A stretch of DNA of 6,787 nucleotides, from positions 1 through 6,787 of the forward strand of contig JAOZKX010000115.1 in NCBI GenBank assembly GCA_029935135.1, given 5' to 3'. Shown here in pieces: positions 1 to 5,352 of this stretch. The translations under genes and the position numbers were made by a program. Source of the DNA: Desulfocapsa sp. (GTDB taxonomy: Bacteria; Desulfobacterota; Desulfobulbia; Desulfobulbales; Desulfocapsaceae). A model generated the notes under the pieces. That model was not told where the DNA came from. It saw nothing but the letters and a program-made list of their open reading frames with translations, and did not search any database. Each line of letters starts with the position of its first letter. The stretch's first letter is position 1.

Positions 1-666
1 GAGCATAATGTGCAGAAAGGGGCATATGTTGTCCTCAGCGTGCAAGATTCAGGCTCTGGTATCTCCAGTCATGATCTGGAGCATATCTTTGAACCCTTTT
101 ATTCCCGGAAGATTTTGGGACGGGGTGGAACAGGGCTTGGCCTGGCGATAGTTTGGAATACGGTCAGGGAACATGGAGGGACAGTAGCCATTGAAAGTGA
201 TTCCCGAGGAACATGTTTCAGACTGTATTTTCCCTTGTCCACTGAGCTTCAGGAGACTGTTGTCAGTGAGGATAATACGACATCTGCGATCCAGGGAAAG
301 GGAGAACGGATTCTGATTGTCGATGATGAAGAAAATCTGCGGGAGATTGCTTCCGAAATATTAACAGCCCACGGTTATCGGACTGTTGCAGTTGCTTCCG
401 GAGAAGATGCTGTCAATTATATCCGGAACAATACAAATGTTGATCTGCTTCTTCTTGATATGCTTATGGAACCGGGTATAAATGGAAGAGAGACCTATGA
501 AGAAATTCTGACGATATCTCCCCGGCAAAAAGCGATTATTTCCAGTGGCTTTTCTGAAACAGCAGATATGGAGATGGTGTTCCAACTGGGTGCTGGCGGA
601 TTTATTAAAAAACCCTATTCTGTTGAGCAGCTCTGTGTTGCTGTCAGGCAGGAACTGGATCGATAG
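1..666 (+). CDS. Hybrid sensor histidine kinase, C-terminal part (ATPase plus receiver), 5'-truncated
   Basis: This is the end of a two-component signalling kinase. The reading frame is open from base 1, so the sensor, dimerisation/phospho-His and N-box parts lie outside the window. The GTG at base 10 is an internal codon, not a convincing start. The HATPase_c portion shows the G1 box DSGSGI (from base 46), the F box FEPF (88-99) and the G2 box GGTGLGLAIV (from 124). After a linker of about 25 residues comes a complete receiver domain from about base 307. It has the acidic pair DD (322-327), phospho-acceptor Asp in LLLLDM (457-459), the switch Ser region IISSG (about 535-549) and the conserved Lys of KKP (610-612). 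All key receiver residues are present, so intramolecular phosphotransfer is plausible. No HPt or output domain follows, and the partner and signal cannot be told from the window. This architecture is common in Desulfobacterota. The next gene starts 90 bases downstream with its own ribosome binding site. Confidence 0.93.
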   Translation, partial: EHNVQKGAYVVLSVQDSGSGISSHDLEHIFEPFYSRKILGRGGTGLGLAIVWNTVREHGGTVAIESDSRGTCFRLYFPLSTELQETVVSEDNTTSAIQGKGERILIVDDEENLREIASEILTAHGYRTVAVASGEDAVNYIRNNTNVDLLLLDMLMEPGINGRETYEEILTISPRQKAIISSGFSETADMEMVFQLGAGGFIKKPYSVEQLCVAVRQELDR

Positions 667-756
667 AATTTTTTGATTGTGGAAGAGAGGATTTACGGTT
701 CTTTCCCGTATCCTTTATTGAGAACCAGGTAAATTAAGTCAAGCAGGAGTGAAAGC

Positions 757-1107
757 ATGATCTATAAAGCAGTAATTCATATCGATTTGGAAGATGAGCT
801 CATTTTTAATCTGGGTCTGAATAATATCACTAACACCCTTGAGGCCCTGGAAAATAAAGAGAAGGAACTCATCCTGCTTGTTACCGGGCCGGGTGTTGCC
901 CTGCTTGCTGGAGGTATGGTTTATATTTTTATGGAGAAACTCAGACAAATTACTGCCGCTGGTGTTCGGATACAGATCTGTGACAGGGCCTTGAAACTTT
1001 TTGATATTCCCAAAGAAGAACTTTTTGCAGACTGCGAAATAATTCCGGCCGGTGTTGTCGGTCTCATCGAGCTGCAGCATAACGGTTTTGCCTACATTAA
1101 ACCGTAG
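757..1107 (+). CDS. DsrE/DsrF-like family protein, 116 aa
   Basis: This is a small, probably cytoplasmic protein of the DsrE-like fold. The family includes sulfur-relay subunits (DsrE, TusD) and many uncharacterised single-gene members. The sequence shows a beta start (MIYKAVIHI), the loop LVTGPGV (residues 41-47), the segment AAGVRIQICDRAL with Cys75 at the usual family cysteine position, and the characteristic ending PAGVVGLIELQ...GFAYIKP (97-116). A second cysteine, Cys93, lies between them. The length is normal for a complete family member. The ATG at 757 is chosen because AGGAG at 745-749 sits 7 bases upstream. There is no signal peptide or membrane segment. It is not beside dsrF/dsrH or tus genes, so a role in sulfur transfer is only a family-level guess. 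It could be co-transcribed with the kinase gene upstream, but the 90-base gap leaves that open. I saw no strong promoter in the gap. Confidence 0.85.
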   Translation: MIYKAVIHIDLEDELIFNLGLNNITNTLEALENKEKELILLVTGPGVALLAGGMVYIFMEKLRQITAAGVRIQICDRALKLFDIPKEELFADCEIIPAGVVGLIELQHNGFAYIKP

Positions 1108-1139
1108 ACAGATCAGAAGCTAACAACTTGAAGAGGAAG

Positions 1140-1169
1140 TGTGCCATCACATGTTAGAGTGGTGGCACA
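1140..1169. terminator. Hairpin between convergent genes, possible bidirectional terminator
   Basis: TGTGCCATCAC (1140-1150) pairs with GTGGTGGCACA (1159-1169), giving an 11-bp stem with one G-U pair (A-C mismatch when read on the minus strand) and an 8-base loop. It lies between the plus-strand DsrE-like gene and the minus-strand cluster, where a shared terminator is expected. The tract that follows is not a clean T run on either side. It is pyrimidine-rich in the minus direction (ACTTCCTCTTC) and mixed in the plus direction, so intrinsic termination is probable but not certain. Confidence 0.5.
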
Positions 1170-1170
1170 T

Positions 1171-1193
1171 TGTGAATCGTTGGACTATTCACA
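1171..1193. repeat. Second small inverted repeat overlapping the stop codon of the 61-aa gene
   Basis: TGTGAAT (1171-1177) and ATTCACA (1187-1193) are perfect 7-base inverted repeats around a 9-base loop. The structure includes the TAG stop (complement of 1185-1187) of the minus-strand 61-residue gene and lies next to the stronger hairpin at 1140-1169. Together they may form a tandem 3'-end structure for the minus-strand transcript. It has no T tract of its own. Confidence 0.4.
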
Positions 1194-1370
1194 CTCTTCG
1201 GCCCCTTCCTCTCTCAGTTGCTTTATTCGTTCCTTTATCATACCCATTATAGCCTGATCAATGGCTCTGATATTTGGTGGCATATTGTCAAGCATGCGGC
1301 CGCATTCATCAAGATTCATCTGTTCAACCCTTTTCAGCAGGTCTTTATGCATTTTGTCTGATAGCGTCAT
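1185..1370 (-). CDS. Small helical protein of unknown function, 61 aa
   Basis: I do not recognise this family. The 61-residue product (MTLSDKMHKDLL...GAEECE) is highly charged and looks mostly helical. A first predicted helix at about residues 4-29 ends in a Pro-Pro turn (31-32), and a second runs at about 34-55. It has two cysteines, Cys23 and Cys60, the latter next to the C-terminus in an acidic tail. No signal peptide or membrane segment is seen. The frame stays open upstream into the preceding gene, but the ATG at 1370-1368 is preferred: it lies 13 bases after the stop of the CyuA-like gene, follows a weak GCGGA ribosome-binding-like sequence, and the extended part reads as out-of-frame translation of that gene. 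The tight spacing argues for translation from the same mRNA. It could be a small partner, adaptor or regulator of the upstream enzyme, but nothing in the sequence shows which. Confidence 0.68.
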   Translation of the reverse strand: MTLSDKMHKDLLKRVEQMNLDECGRMLDNMPPNIRAIDQAIMGMIKERIKQLREEGAEECE

Positions 1371-1383
1371 AATTTTATTCCGC

Positions 1384-2601
1384 TTATTTATTTCGCAAAA
1401 TATCAATGGTTTCCCGTTCAAATTTGGCGATAAGCGGATTGTAACGGGTGAGGTGCTCCAGGGTTTCCAGAAAGGTCTCGCCAAGGAATCCATCCCGTCC
1501 GGAGACCAGGAAGCCATTCTCGGCGTGGTTGATGGCGGTGAGTGCGGTGCTCACTGCCACATTGCCACGCATGGAACAGCTGCCCTTGGCACCGTCACAA
1601 AAGCCGCCGCCGATGGCTGAGATAAAGTTGTTGTAGGAGCCGTTAAAGAGTTCCAGTTCCTTTTTCAGGTAGAGCAGGCCGCCGATGATTCCGGCCCCGG
1701 CAGCGTATTGTGCTCCACAGACGGAAGAGACTTCGCCAAAGCGGGAGGTGATGAGTGCTGTCAGTAAAATAGCAACCAGCACAGCTCGTATTTCCTGCTC
1801 TTCACCAAGGCCCAGATCCCTGCTGTGGGCCACCACTGGAATCATACAGGTGAGTCCTTTGTTGCCGGATCCGGCACAACTCATAACGGGAATGGGATCG
1901 CCATTCATGCGGGCGTAAATTGCCCCCATCACCAGTGAGTCTACGCCGTCACCACTTTTTACATATTTTCGCCCATGCAGGGCAGCGGCCATATTATATG
2001 CAATTCCCTGGCGCACAGTGGTTTGCAGGGTCGTGTCCTGGTAACATTCTTCAATAATTGCAGTCCAGTTCAGTGAGTCATAGACATCGTCAGTAAAAGG
2101 ACTGTCGTCGCCCGATGATTGCGTGCTTCCGTTCTGTTCAATCTCGATTTCTTTATTGTTGCGTGTGACTTTACTGACCTTTGTGTGTCCTTTTTCGATA
2201 ATTGCCTCTGCCAGATTTGTTGCACCTTTTGCTGCAATATGAATCAGGAGACTGTCCTGTTCAATAAGGGAAACACTGATGAGATTTTTCTCATGGAGTT
2301 TTCCTGCTTTGGCGATGGTCTCTTCTTCCAGTCCTGAAAAAATGGACAGTCGTTTTTCCGGACAGGCCATAATAAAACCAAAGAGCAGTGCCCATTCACT
2401 GCCACGCAGCTCTCCTGCCCGTGGAATTCCTGCACCAAAGGCATTTTTATAGGTGCGTTGGTCAATGCGAAGTGTGATTTCTGTGGGTTCTTCATCCAGA
2501 TACTTTCCGACAAAACTGGCACAAAAGGCAATGGCGGCCGGTTCGGTGCAGCCAGCGGTTACTTCAAGTGCTTCTGTGAGTTTTTGGGTAATTGTTTTCA
2601 T
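1384..2601 (-). CDS. cyuA: CyuA/UPF0597 family enzyme, probable L-cysteine desulfidase (serine dehydratase alpha-like)
   Basis: The protein belongs to the UPF0597/CyuA (YhaM) family, related to the alpha domain of bacterial [4Fe-4S] L-serine dehydratases. Characterised members split L-cysteine into pyruvate, ammonia and sulfide. Numbered from the ATG at 2601 (405 aa), family motifs are GCTEPAAIA with Cys18 near the N-terminus, GAGIPRAGELRG (56-67), SCAGSGNKGL (241-250), VCGAQYAAGAG (294-304) and GGGFCDGAKGSCSMRGN (331-347). Cys295, Cys335 and Cys342 are spaced as expected for cluster ligands, and Cys18 is the likely catalytic-site cysteine. The 405-residue length is complete for the family. 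The start is uncertain: ATG 2601 has GGGAA 4 bases upstream, while an in-frame TTG at 2655, preceded by AAAGAG, would add 18 residues without family resemblance. It follows fumarase after 103 bases and precedes the 61-aa gene by 13. Substrate choice (cysteine versus another beta-substituted amino acid) is inferred from family only. Confidence 0.88.
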   Translation of the reverse strand: MKTITQKLTEALEVTAGCTEPAAIAFCASFVGKYLDEEPTEITLRIDQRTYKNAFGAGIPRAGELRGSEWALLFGFIMACPEKRLSIFSGLEEETIAKAGKLHEKNLISVSLIEQDSLLIHIAAKGATNLAEAIIEKGHTKVSKVTRNNKEIEIEQNGSTQSSGDDSPFTDDVYDSLNWTAIIEECYQDTTLQTTVRQGIAYNMAAALHGRKYVKSGDGVDSLVMGAIYARMNGDPIPVMSCAGSGNKGLTCMIPVVAHSRDLGLGEEQEIRAVLVAILLTALITSRFGEVSSVCGAQYAAGAGIIGGLLYLKKELELFNGSYNNFISAIGGGFCDGAKGSCSMRGNVAVSTALTAINHAENGFLVSGRDGFLGETFLETLEHLTRYNPLIAKFERETIDILRNK

Positions 2602-2637
2602 ACTGTTCCCGAAAAAATGATGTGAGCGATAAGGTGT

Positions 2638-2709
2638 GTTGACGATATGTGGCAACAGGCTCTTTAGTCGTGCCTGTCAACAACTAAAGCGAGCTAGTCA
2701 ACTGTCAAC
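2638..2709 (-). repeat. Cluster of GTTGAC words between the fumarase and CyuA-like genes
   Basis: On the minus strand GTTGACA (2709-2703) and GTTGACT (2702-2696) are adjacent heptamers, and GTTGACA recurs at 2681-2675. An inverted copy, GTCAAC on the minus strand, lies at 2643-2638. The first copy overlaps the fumarase TGA stop. TTGACA equals the sigma-70 -35 consensus, but no good -10 hexamer stands 16-18 bases from any copy. The cluster could be an operator, a weak internal promoter, or chance. Confidence 0.35.
2659..2694 (-). other. Bulged hairpin in the fumarase/CyuA-like gap
   Basis: In the plus-strand sequence GCTCTTTAGT (2659-2668) pairs with ACTAAA-GC-GAGC (2683-2694), a 10-bp stem with a 2-base bulge and a 14-base loop. 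A competing stem, ACAGGC (2655-2660) with GCCTGT (2672-2677), cannot form at the same time. No T run follows in the minus direction, so a classic terminator is unlikely. An mRNA processing or attenuation structure is possible. Confidence 0.35.
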
Positions 2710-4225
2710 TACGGTTACGATAGTCCCGTATTTTCTGACTCCAGAGAGCAGGTCCTGTTTTGTGAATGGATTCCCCACGCGTGTCAACAGCGACGGTAAC
2801 CGGCATGTCTTTGACCTCAAATTCGTAAATTGCTTCCATGCCGAGGTCTGCAAAAGCAACCACTTTTGCTTTTTTGATTGCCTTAGAAACCAGGTAGGCT
2901 GCACCACCTACTGCCATAAGATAGACGGCCCCATGTCTGCGGATGGAGTCAATGGTCTGGTCGCCCCGTTCAGATTTTCCAATCATGCCGATAAGTCCGG
3001 TTTCACCCAGCATCATATCAGTATATTGATCCATACGGGTGGAAGTGGTTGGGCCAGCCGGGCCCACGGCTTCGCCTTCAATTGGATCAACAGGTCCCAC
3101 ATAGTAGATAAACTTTCCATTAAAATCCACTCCATCAGGCAATGCTTCTTTATTTGCCAGCAGTGTCTGTATTCTTCTGTGAGCGGCATCACGGCCGGTA
3201 AGAATCGTACCGTTTAAAAGCAGTGTTTCCCCCGGCTGCCAGGCGGCGATTTCTGCGGGACTGATATTGTCAAGTTGGACACGCTTGACATTTTCTCCCA
3301 CTTCCCATTTGATCTTGGGCCAGTCTTCCAGTTGGGGTGGTTCAAAATGAGCAGGGCCGCTACCATCCAGGGTGAAGTGAATATGGCGGGTGGCGGCACA
3401 GTTGGGAATTATGGCAACAGGCAGTGAGGCGGCATGGGTGGGACAGTCTAGTATCTTTACATCAAGGGCTGTGGTAAGGCCACCCAGTCCCTGGGCCCCG
3501 ATTCCCAGGTCATTCACCTCTTTGTAAATTTCAAGACGCAGTTCTTCCAGGCTGTTTTGCGGGCCTTTCTCAATAAGTTCCTGAATATTCACCGGTTCCA
3601 TCAGAGATTCCTTGGCAAGTACCATTGCCTTGTCAACAGTGCCTCCAATACCGATACCAAGAATGCCGGGAGGGCACCAGCCAGCACCCATTGTGGGCAC
3701 AGTACGGACGATCCAGTCAACTATGGAATCGCTGGGGTTCAGGGTGGCGAAATGGCTCTTATTTTCGGATCCACCACCCTTTGCAGCAATGCGGATATCA
3801 ACAGTATTGCCTTGAACCAGTTCGGTGTAGATAACTGCCGGTGTATTGTCTTTGGTGTTTATTCGTTTACCGGCGGGATCGGCCACAACAGAGGCTCGGA
3901 GTGGATTTTCTGTGTTGAGATAGGCCTTGCGAACCCCCTGATCGACAAGTCCCTGAATGGAGAGGTCACTGTCAAAACGGCAATCCATGCCGATTCTCAA
4001 AAAAACAGTAACAATACCGGTGTCCTGGCAGATAGGGCGCTGGCCCATAGCTGCCATGCGTGAGTTAATAAGGATCTGGGCCATGGCATCTTTCGCCGCC
4101 TGGTTTTCTTCATGCTCATAGGCCCGTGTCATTGCCTGAATAAAATCTTTCGGGTGGGTATAGGAAATATACTGCAGGCTGTCTGCTATGGAATCGATGA
4201 AATCCTGGCTGCTGATAGTTATCAT
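2705..4225 (-). CDS. fumA: Fumarate hydratase class I, single-chain [4Fe-4S] enzyme
   Basis: This enzyme interconverts fumarate and (S)-malate in the cytoplasm, in the TCA cycle or its reductive branch. The alpha and beta parts are fused in one chain of about 506 residues, a usual length for this class. Numbered from the ATG at 4225, the cluster cysteines are Cys66 in PICQDTG, Cys184 in GAGWCPPGILGIGIGGT and Cys276 in PNCAATRH. Residues matching the known class I active site are present: His264 in THAAS, Arg345 in LTGRDAAH, Thr393 and Arg397 in GPTTSTRMD, and Lys417 in GKSERG. The N-terminal domain spans about 1-300 and the beta domain about 325-500. ATG 4225 is preferred over an in-frame TTG at 4243 because GAGA lies just upstream of it and the TTG has no ribosome binding site. 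The beta-helix gene ends 36 bases upstream on the same strand, suggesting co-transcription. The related L-tartrate dehydratase normally has separate subunits, so fumarase is the better call. The enzyme should be oxygen-sensitive. Confidence 0.96.
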   Translation of the reverse strand: MITISSQDFIDSIADSLQYISYTHPKDFIQAMTRAYEHEENQAAKDAMAQILINSRMAAMGQRPICQDTGIVTVFLRIGMDCRFDSDLSIQGLVDQGVRKAYLNTENPLRASVVADPAGKRINTKDNTPAVIYTELVQGNTVDIRIAAKGGGSENKSHFATLNPSDSIVDWIVRTVPTMGAGWCPPGILGIGIGGTVDKAMVLAKESLMEPVNIQELIEKGPQNSLEELRLEIYKEVNDLGIGAQGLGGLTTALDVKILDCPTHAASLPVAIIPNCAATRHIHFTLDGSGPAHFEPPQLEDWPKIKWEVGENVKRVQLDNISPAEIAAWQPGETLLLNGTILTGRDAAHRRIQTLLANKEALPDGVDFNGKFIYYVGPVDPIEGEAVGPAGPTTSTRMDQYTDMMLGETGLIGMIGKSERGDQTIDSIRRHGAVYLMAVGGAAYLVSKAIKKAKVVAFADLGMEAIYEFEVKDMPVTVAVDTRGESIHKTGPALWSQKIRDYRNRS

Positions 4226-4261
4226 GGAGATCTCTTTTTTCAAGTGTTGTGACTGCTTGTC

Positions 4262-5062
4262 CTAACGGATAATGGTTTTGGGGCTGTGGTAGCCGGAAGG
4301 GGCGGTGGTATTGGGCATCAGGATTCCACCCTTGCCGATGATGGTTCCCGGGTTGGTGACAGAGTTGCATCCTGTCTGGGCCTGATCACCAAGGATGGCA
4401 CCAAATTTTCTTCGTCCTGTGTCAACCATTCCGGATTCTGTCTGAATGGATACATTACCGCCAAGAAATTTCAGGTTGGCAAATTTTGTTCCGGCACCGA
4501 GATTGGCGTCCTGTCCCAGGATGGAGTCACCTAAATAAGCGAAGTGTCCAGCTTTGGCATCGTTAAGGAAAATTGAATGTTTTACTTCAGTGGTATGGCC
4601 CACAACACAGCGTTTCCCGGTGAGGCAGTAGCCACGCAGATAGGCACCTTGTCGTACTTCAGTACAGTCTCCAATAATGGCTGGAGATTTTATCAGTGCA
4701 CCTCCTTCCACCAGGACACCCTTGCCGATGTCGATCCGCTTTCCGATGAGTATTGCACCGGCCATGATCACTGAGGCACCTTCCAGCTGGTGACCATCTC
4801 TTTCAACTGTCAACTTTCCTTTGCATGTGTCACCAAAGACTATATTACAGTCAGATGCATCGATAGTGGTATCGTCGTAAATGACGGTAGTTGACAGCAA
4901 AGGGGCGCCATTTGGGAGCAGATCTGTATCGTTTTCTGGATAGGAGTGCTCGTCCATATAGAGTTTCAATGTGTTCAGCGCATCCCAGACCGGTTTTTCC
5001 GGGGAAAAGAGTGAGGCGTGGGGGAACTCTGCAAGATCAAAAAAAGATTTTGTGGTCAGCAT
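4262..5062 (-). CDS. GlmU-like left-handed beta-helix protein (hexapeptide-repeat acyltransferase-like), 266 aa
   Basis: This is a hexapeptide-repeat protein resembling the C-terminal acetyltransferase half of GlmU and of glucose-1-phosphate thymidylyltransferase-like proteins. It has no N-terminal nucleotidyltransferase domain. Residues 1-45 form a helical lead (FFDLAEF...PVWDALNTLKLYM) often seen in this subgroup. From about residue 57 to 252 there are repeated I/V/L-G-x-x-x-x turns, including IIGDCTEVRQGAYLRG (129-144) and VVGHTTEVKHS. KAGHFAYLGDS (170-180) matches the GlmU segment KAGHLTYLGD, whose His is catalytic in acetyl transfer, so His173 suggests retained acyltransferase chemistry. 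The ending NPGTIIGKGGILMPN is typical of the family. The ATG at 5062 is supported by AGGTG about 4 bases upstream. It is the first gene of the minus-strand cluster, divergent from lon. A role in sugar-nucleotide or cell-envelope metabolism is a family-level inference, and its link with fumarase is unexplained. Confidence 0.87.
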   Translation of the reverse strand: MLTTKSFFDLAEFPHASLFSPEKPVWDALNTLKLYMDEHSYPENDTDLLPNGAPLLSTTVIYDDTTIDASDCNIVFGDTCKGKLTVERDGHQLEGASVIMAGAILIGKRIDIGKGVLVEGGALIKSPAIIGDCTEVRQGAYLRGYCLTGKRCVVGHTTEVKHSIFLNDAKAGHFAYLGDSILGQDANLGAGTKFANLKFLGGNVSIQTESGMVDTGRRKFGAILGDQAQTGCNSVTNPGTIIGKGGILMPNTTAPSGYHSPKTIIR

Positions 5063-5138
5063 ATGGCACCTGTTCGTGATGTGGAAGAGACAAGCTTCTG
5101 ATGGAAATATTCAAGTTTGAGGCCGTTCGGCACCCTTC

Positions 5139-5167
5139 ACTATGAAAGAAATGGTCGAAAATTACAA
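5139..5167 (-). promoter_or_regulatory. Candidate sigma-70-type promoter for the beta-helix/fumarase cluster
   Basis: On the minus strand a -35-like TTGTAA (5167-5162, 4 of 6 consensus bases) is followed after exactly 17 bases by a -10-like CATAGT (5144-5139, 4 of 6). Transcription would begin near 5132, leaving a leader of about 70 bases before the ATG at 5062. The match is moderate and AT-rich DNA yields such pairs by chance. Confidence 0.3.
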
Positions 5168-5272
5168 GAAAAATGGAGGAATCTCCAAGAGAAGTGATTG
5201 CAGTCTTGACTTCGATATGTCCAATGTTTAGTTTTTGGCCTACTTTGACAAATGGAATTTTATATGTGAGAC

Positions 5273-5301
5273 TTCATACATGTAAAGTTACCAAATATAC
5301 T
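5273..5301 (+). promoter_or_regulatory. Candidate lon promoter
   Basis: A -35-like TTCATA (5273-5278, 4 of 6) is followed after 17 bases by TATACT (5296-5301, 5 of 6 to TATAAT). Transcription would start near 5308, about 45 bases before the lon GTG. The palindrome TACATGTA (5277-5284) overlaps the -35 element and could be an operator. lon is heat-shock controlled in many bacteria, but I found no clear sigma-32 (CTTGAA / CCCCAT) pair. Confidence 0.35.
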
Positions 5302-5341
5302 TTTGTTGTGGCGCCTTAGGGTTCTGCTTTTTTGTTATATC

Positions 5342-5347
5342 AGGAGG
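5342..5347 (+). promoter_or_regulatory. Ribosome binding site that fixes the lon start
   Basis: A perfect AGGAGG is followed by five T residues and then GTG at 5353. This decides the start against an in-frame TTG at 5332, which has no Shine-Dalgarno sequence. Confidence 0.85.
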
Positions 5348-5352
5348 TTTTT

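Larger units (their letters stand above)
5063..5352. other. Divergent intergenic region between the beta-helix gene and lon
   Basis: This 290-base stretch is AT-rich, especially on its right half, and separates two divergently transcribed genes, so it should carry both promoters. It holds promoter-like elements on each strand (described separately), an isolated TTGACA at 5245-5250, a TTGACT at 5206-5211 and the 8-base palindrome TACATGTA at 5277-5284. No tRNA, clear terminator or convincing gene was found in it. Confidence 0.6.

Noticed and set aside
697..726. GGTTCT ... AGAACC inverted repeat between the kinase and DsrE-like genes
   Set aside because: Only 6 bp with an 18-base loop and no T tract after it, so it is too weak to call a terminator or operator.
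1371..1517. N-terminal extension of the 61-aa protein to 110 residues
   Set aside because: The extra codons lie inside the CyuA-like gene in another frame and read as low-quality coding sequence. The ATG at 1370 after the upstream stop is far more likely.
2636..3217. 193-codon plus-strand open frame across the fumarase gene and the gap
   Set aside because: It is antisense to the well-supported fumarase 3' half, its translation resembles no family and it has no ribosome binding site. The same applies to other long antisense frames over fumarase, the beta-helix gene and lon.
5101..5231. Two tiny plus-strand ORFs overlapping by ATGA (14 codons from 5101, then 29 codons from 5142 to the TAG at 5229-5231)
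   Set aside because: The ATGA overlap resembles translational coupling, but neither start has a properly spaced Shine-Dalgarno sequence, the peptides show no recognisable feature, and they lie across the candidate minus-strand promoter. Chance is the simpler reading.
5245..5273. Perfect TTGACA as the lon -35 element
   Set aside because: At 16-18 bases spacing the -10 position reads TGAGAC/GAGACT/AGACTT, which do not resemble TATAAT. The TTCATA/TATACT pair downstream is better.
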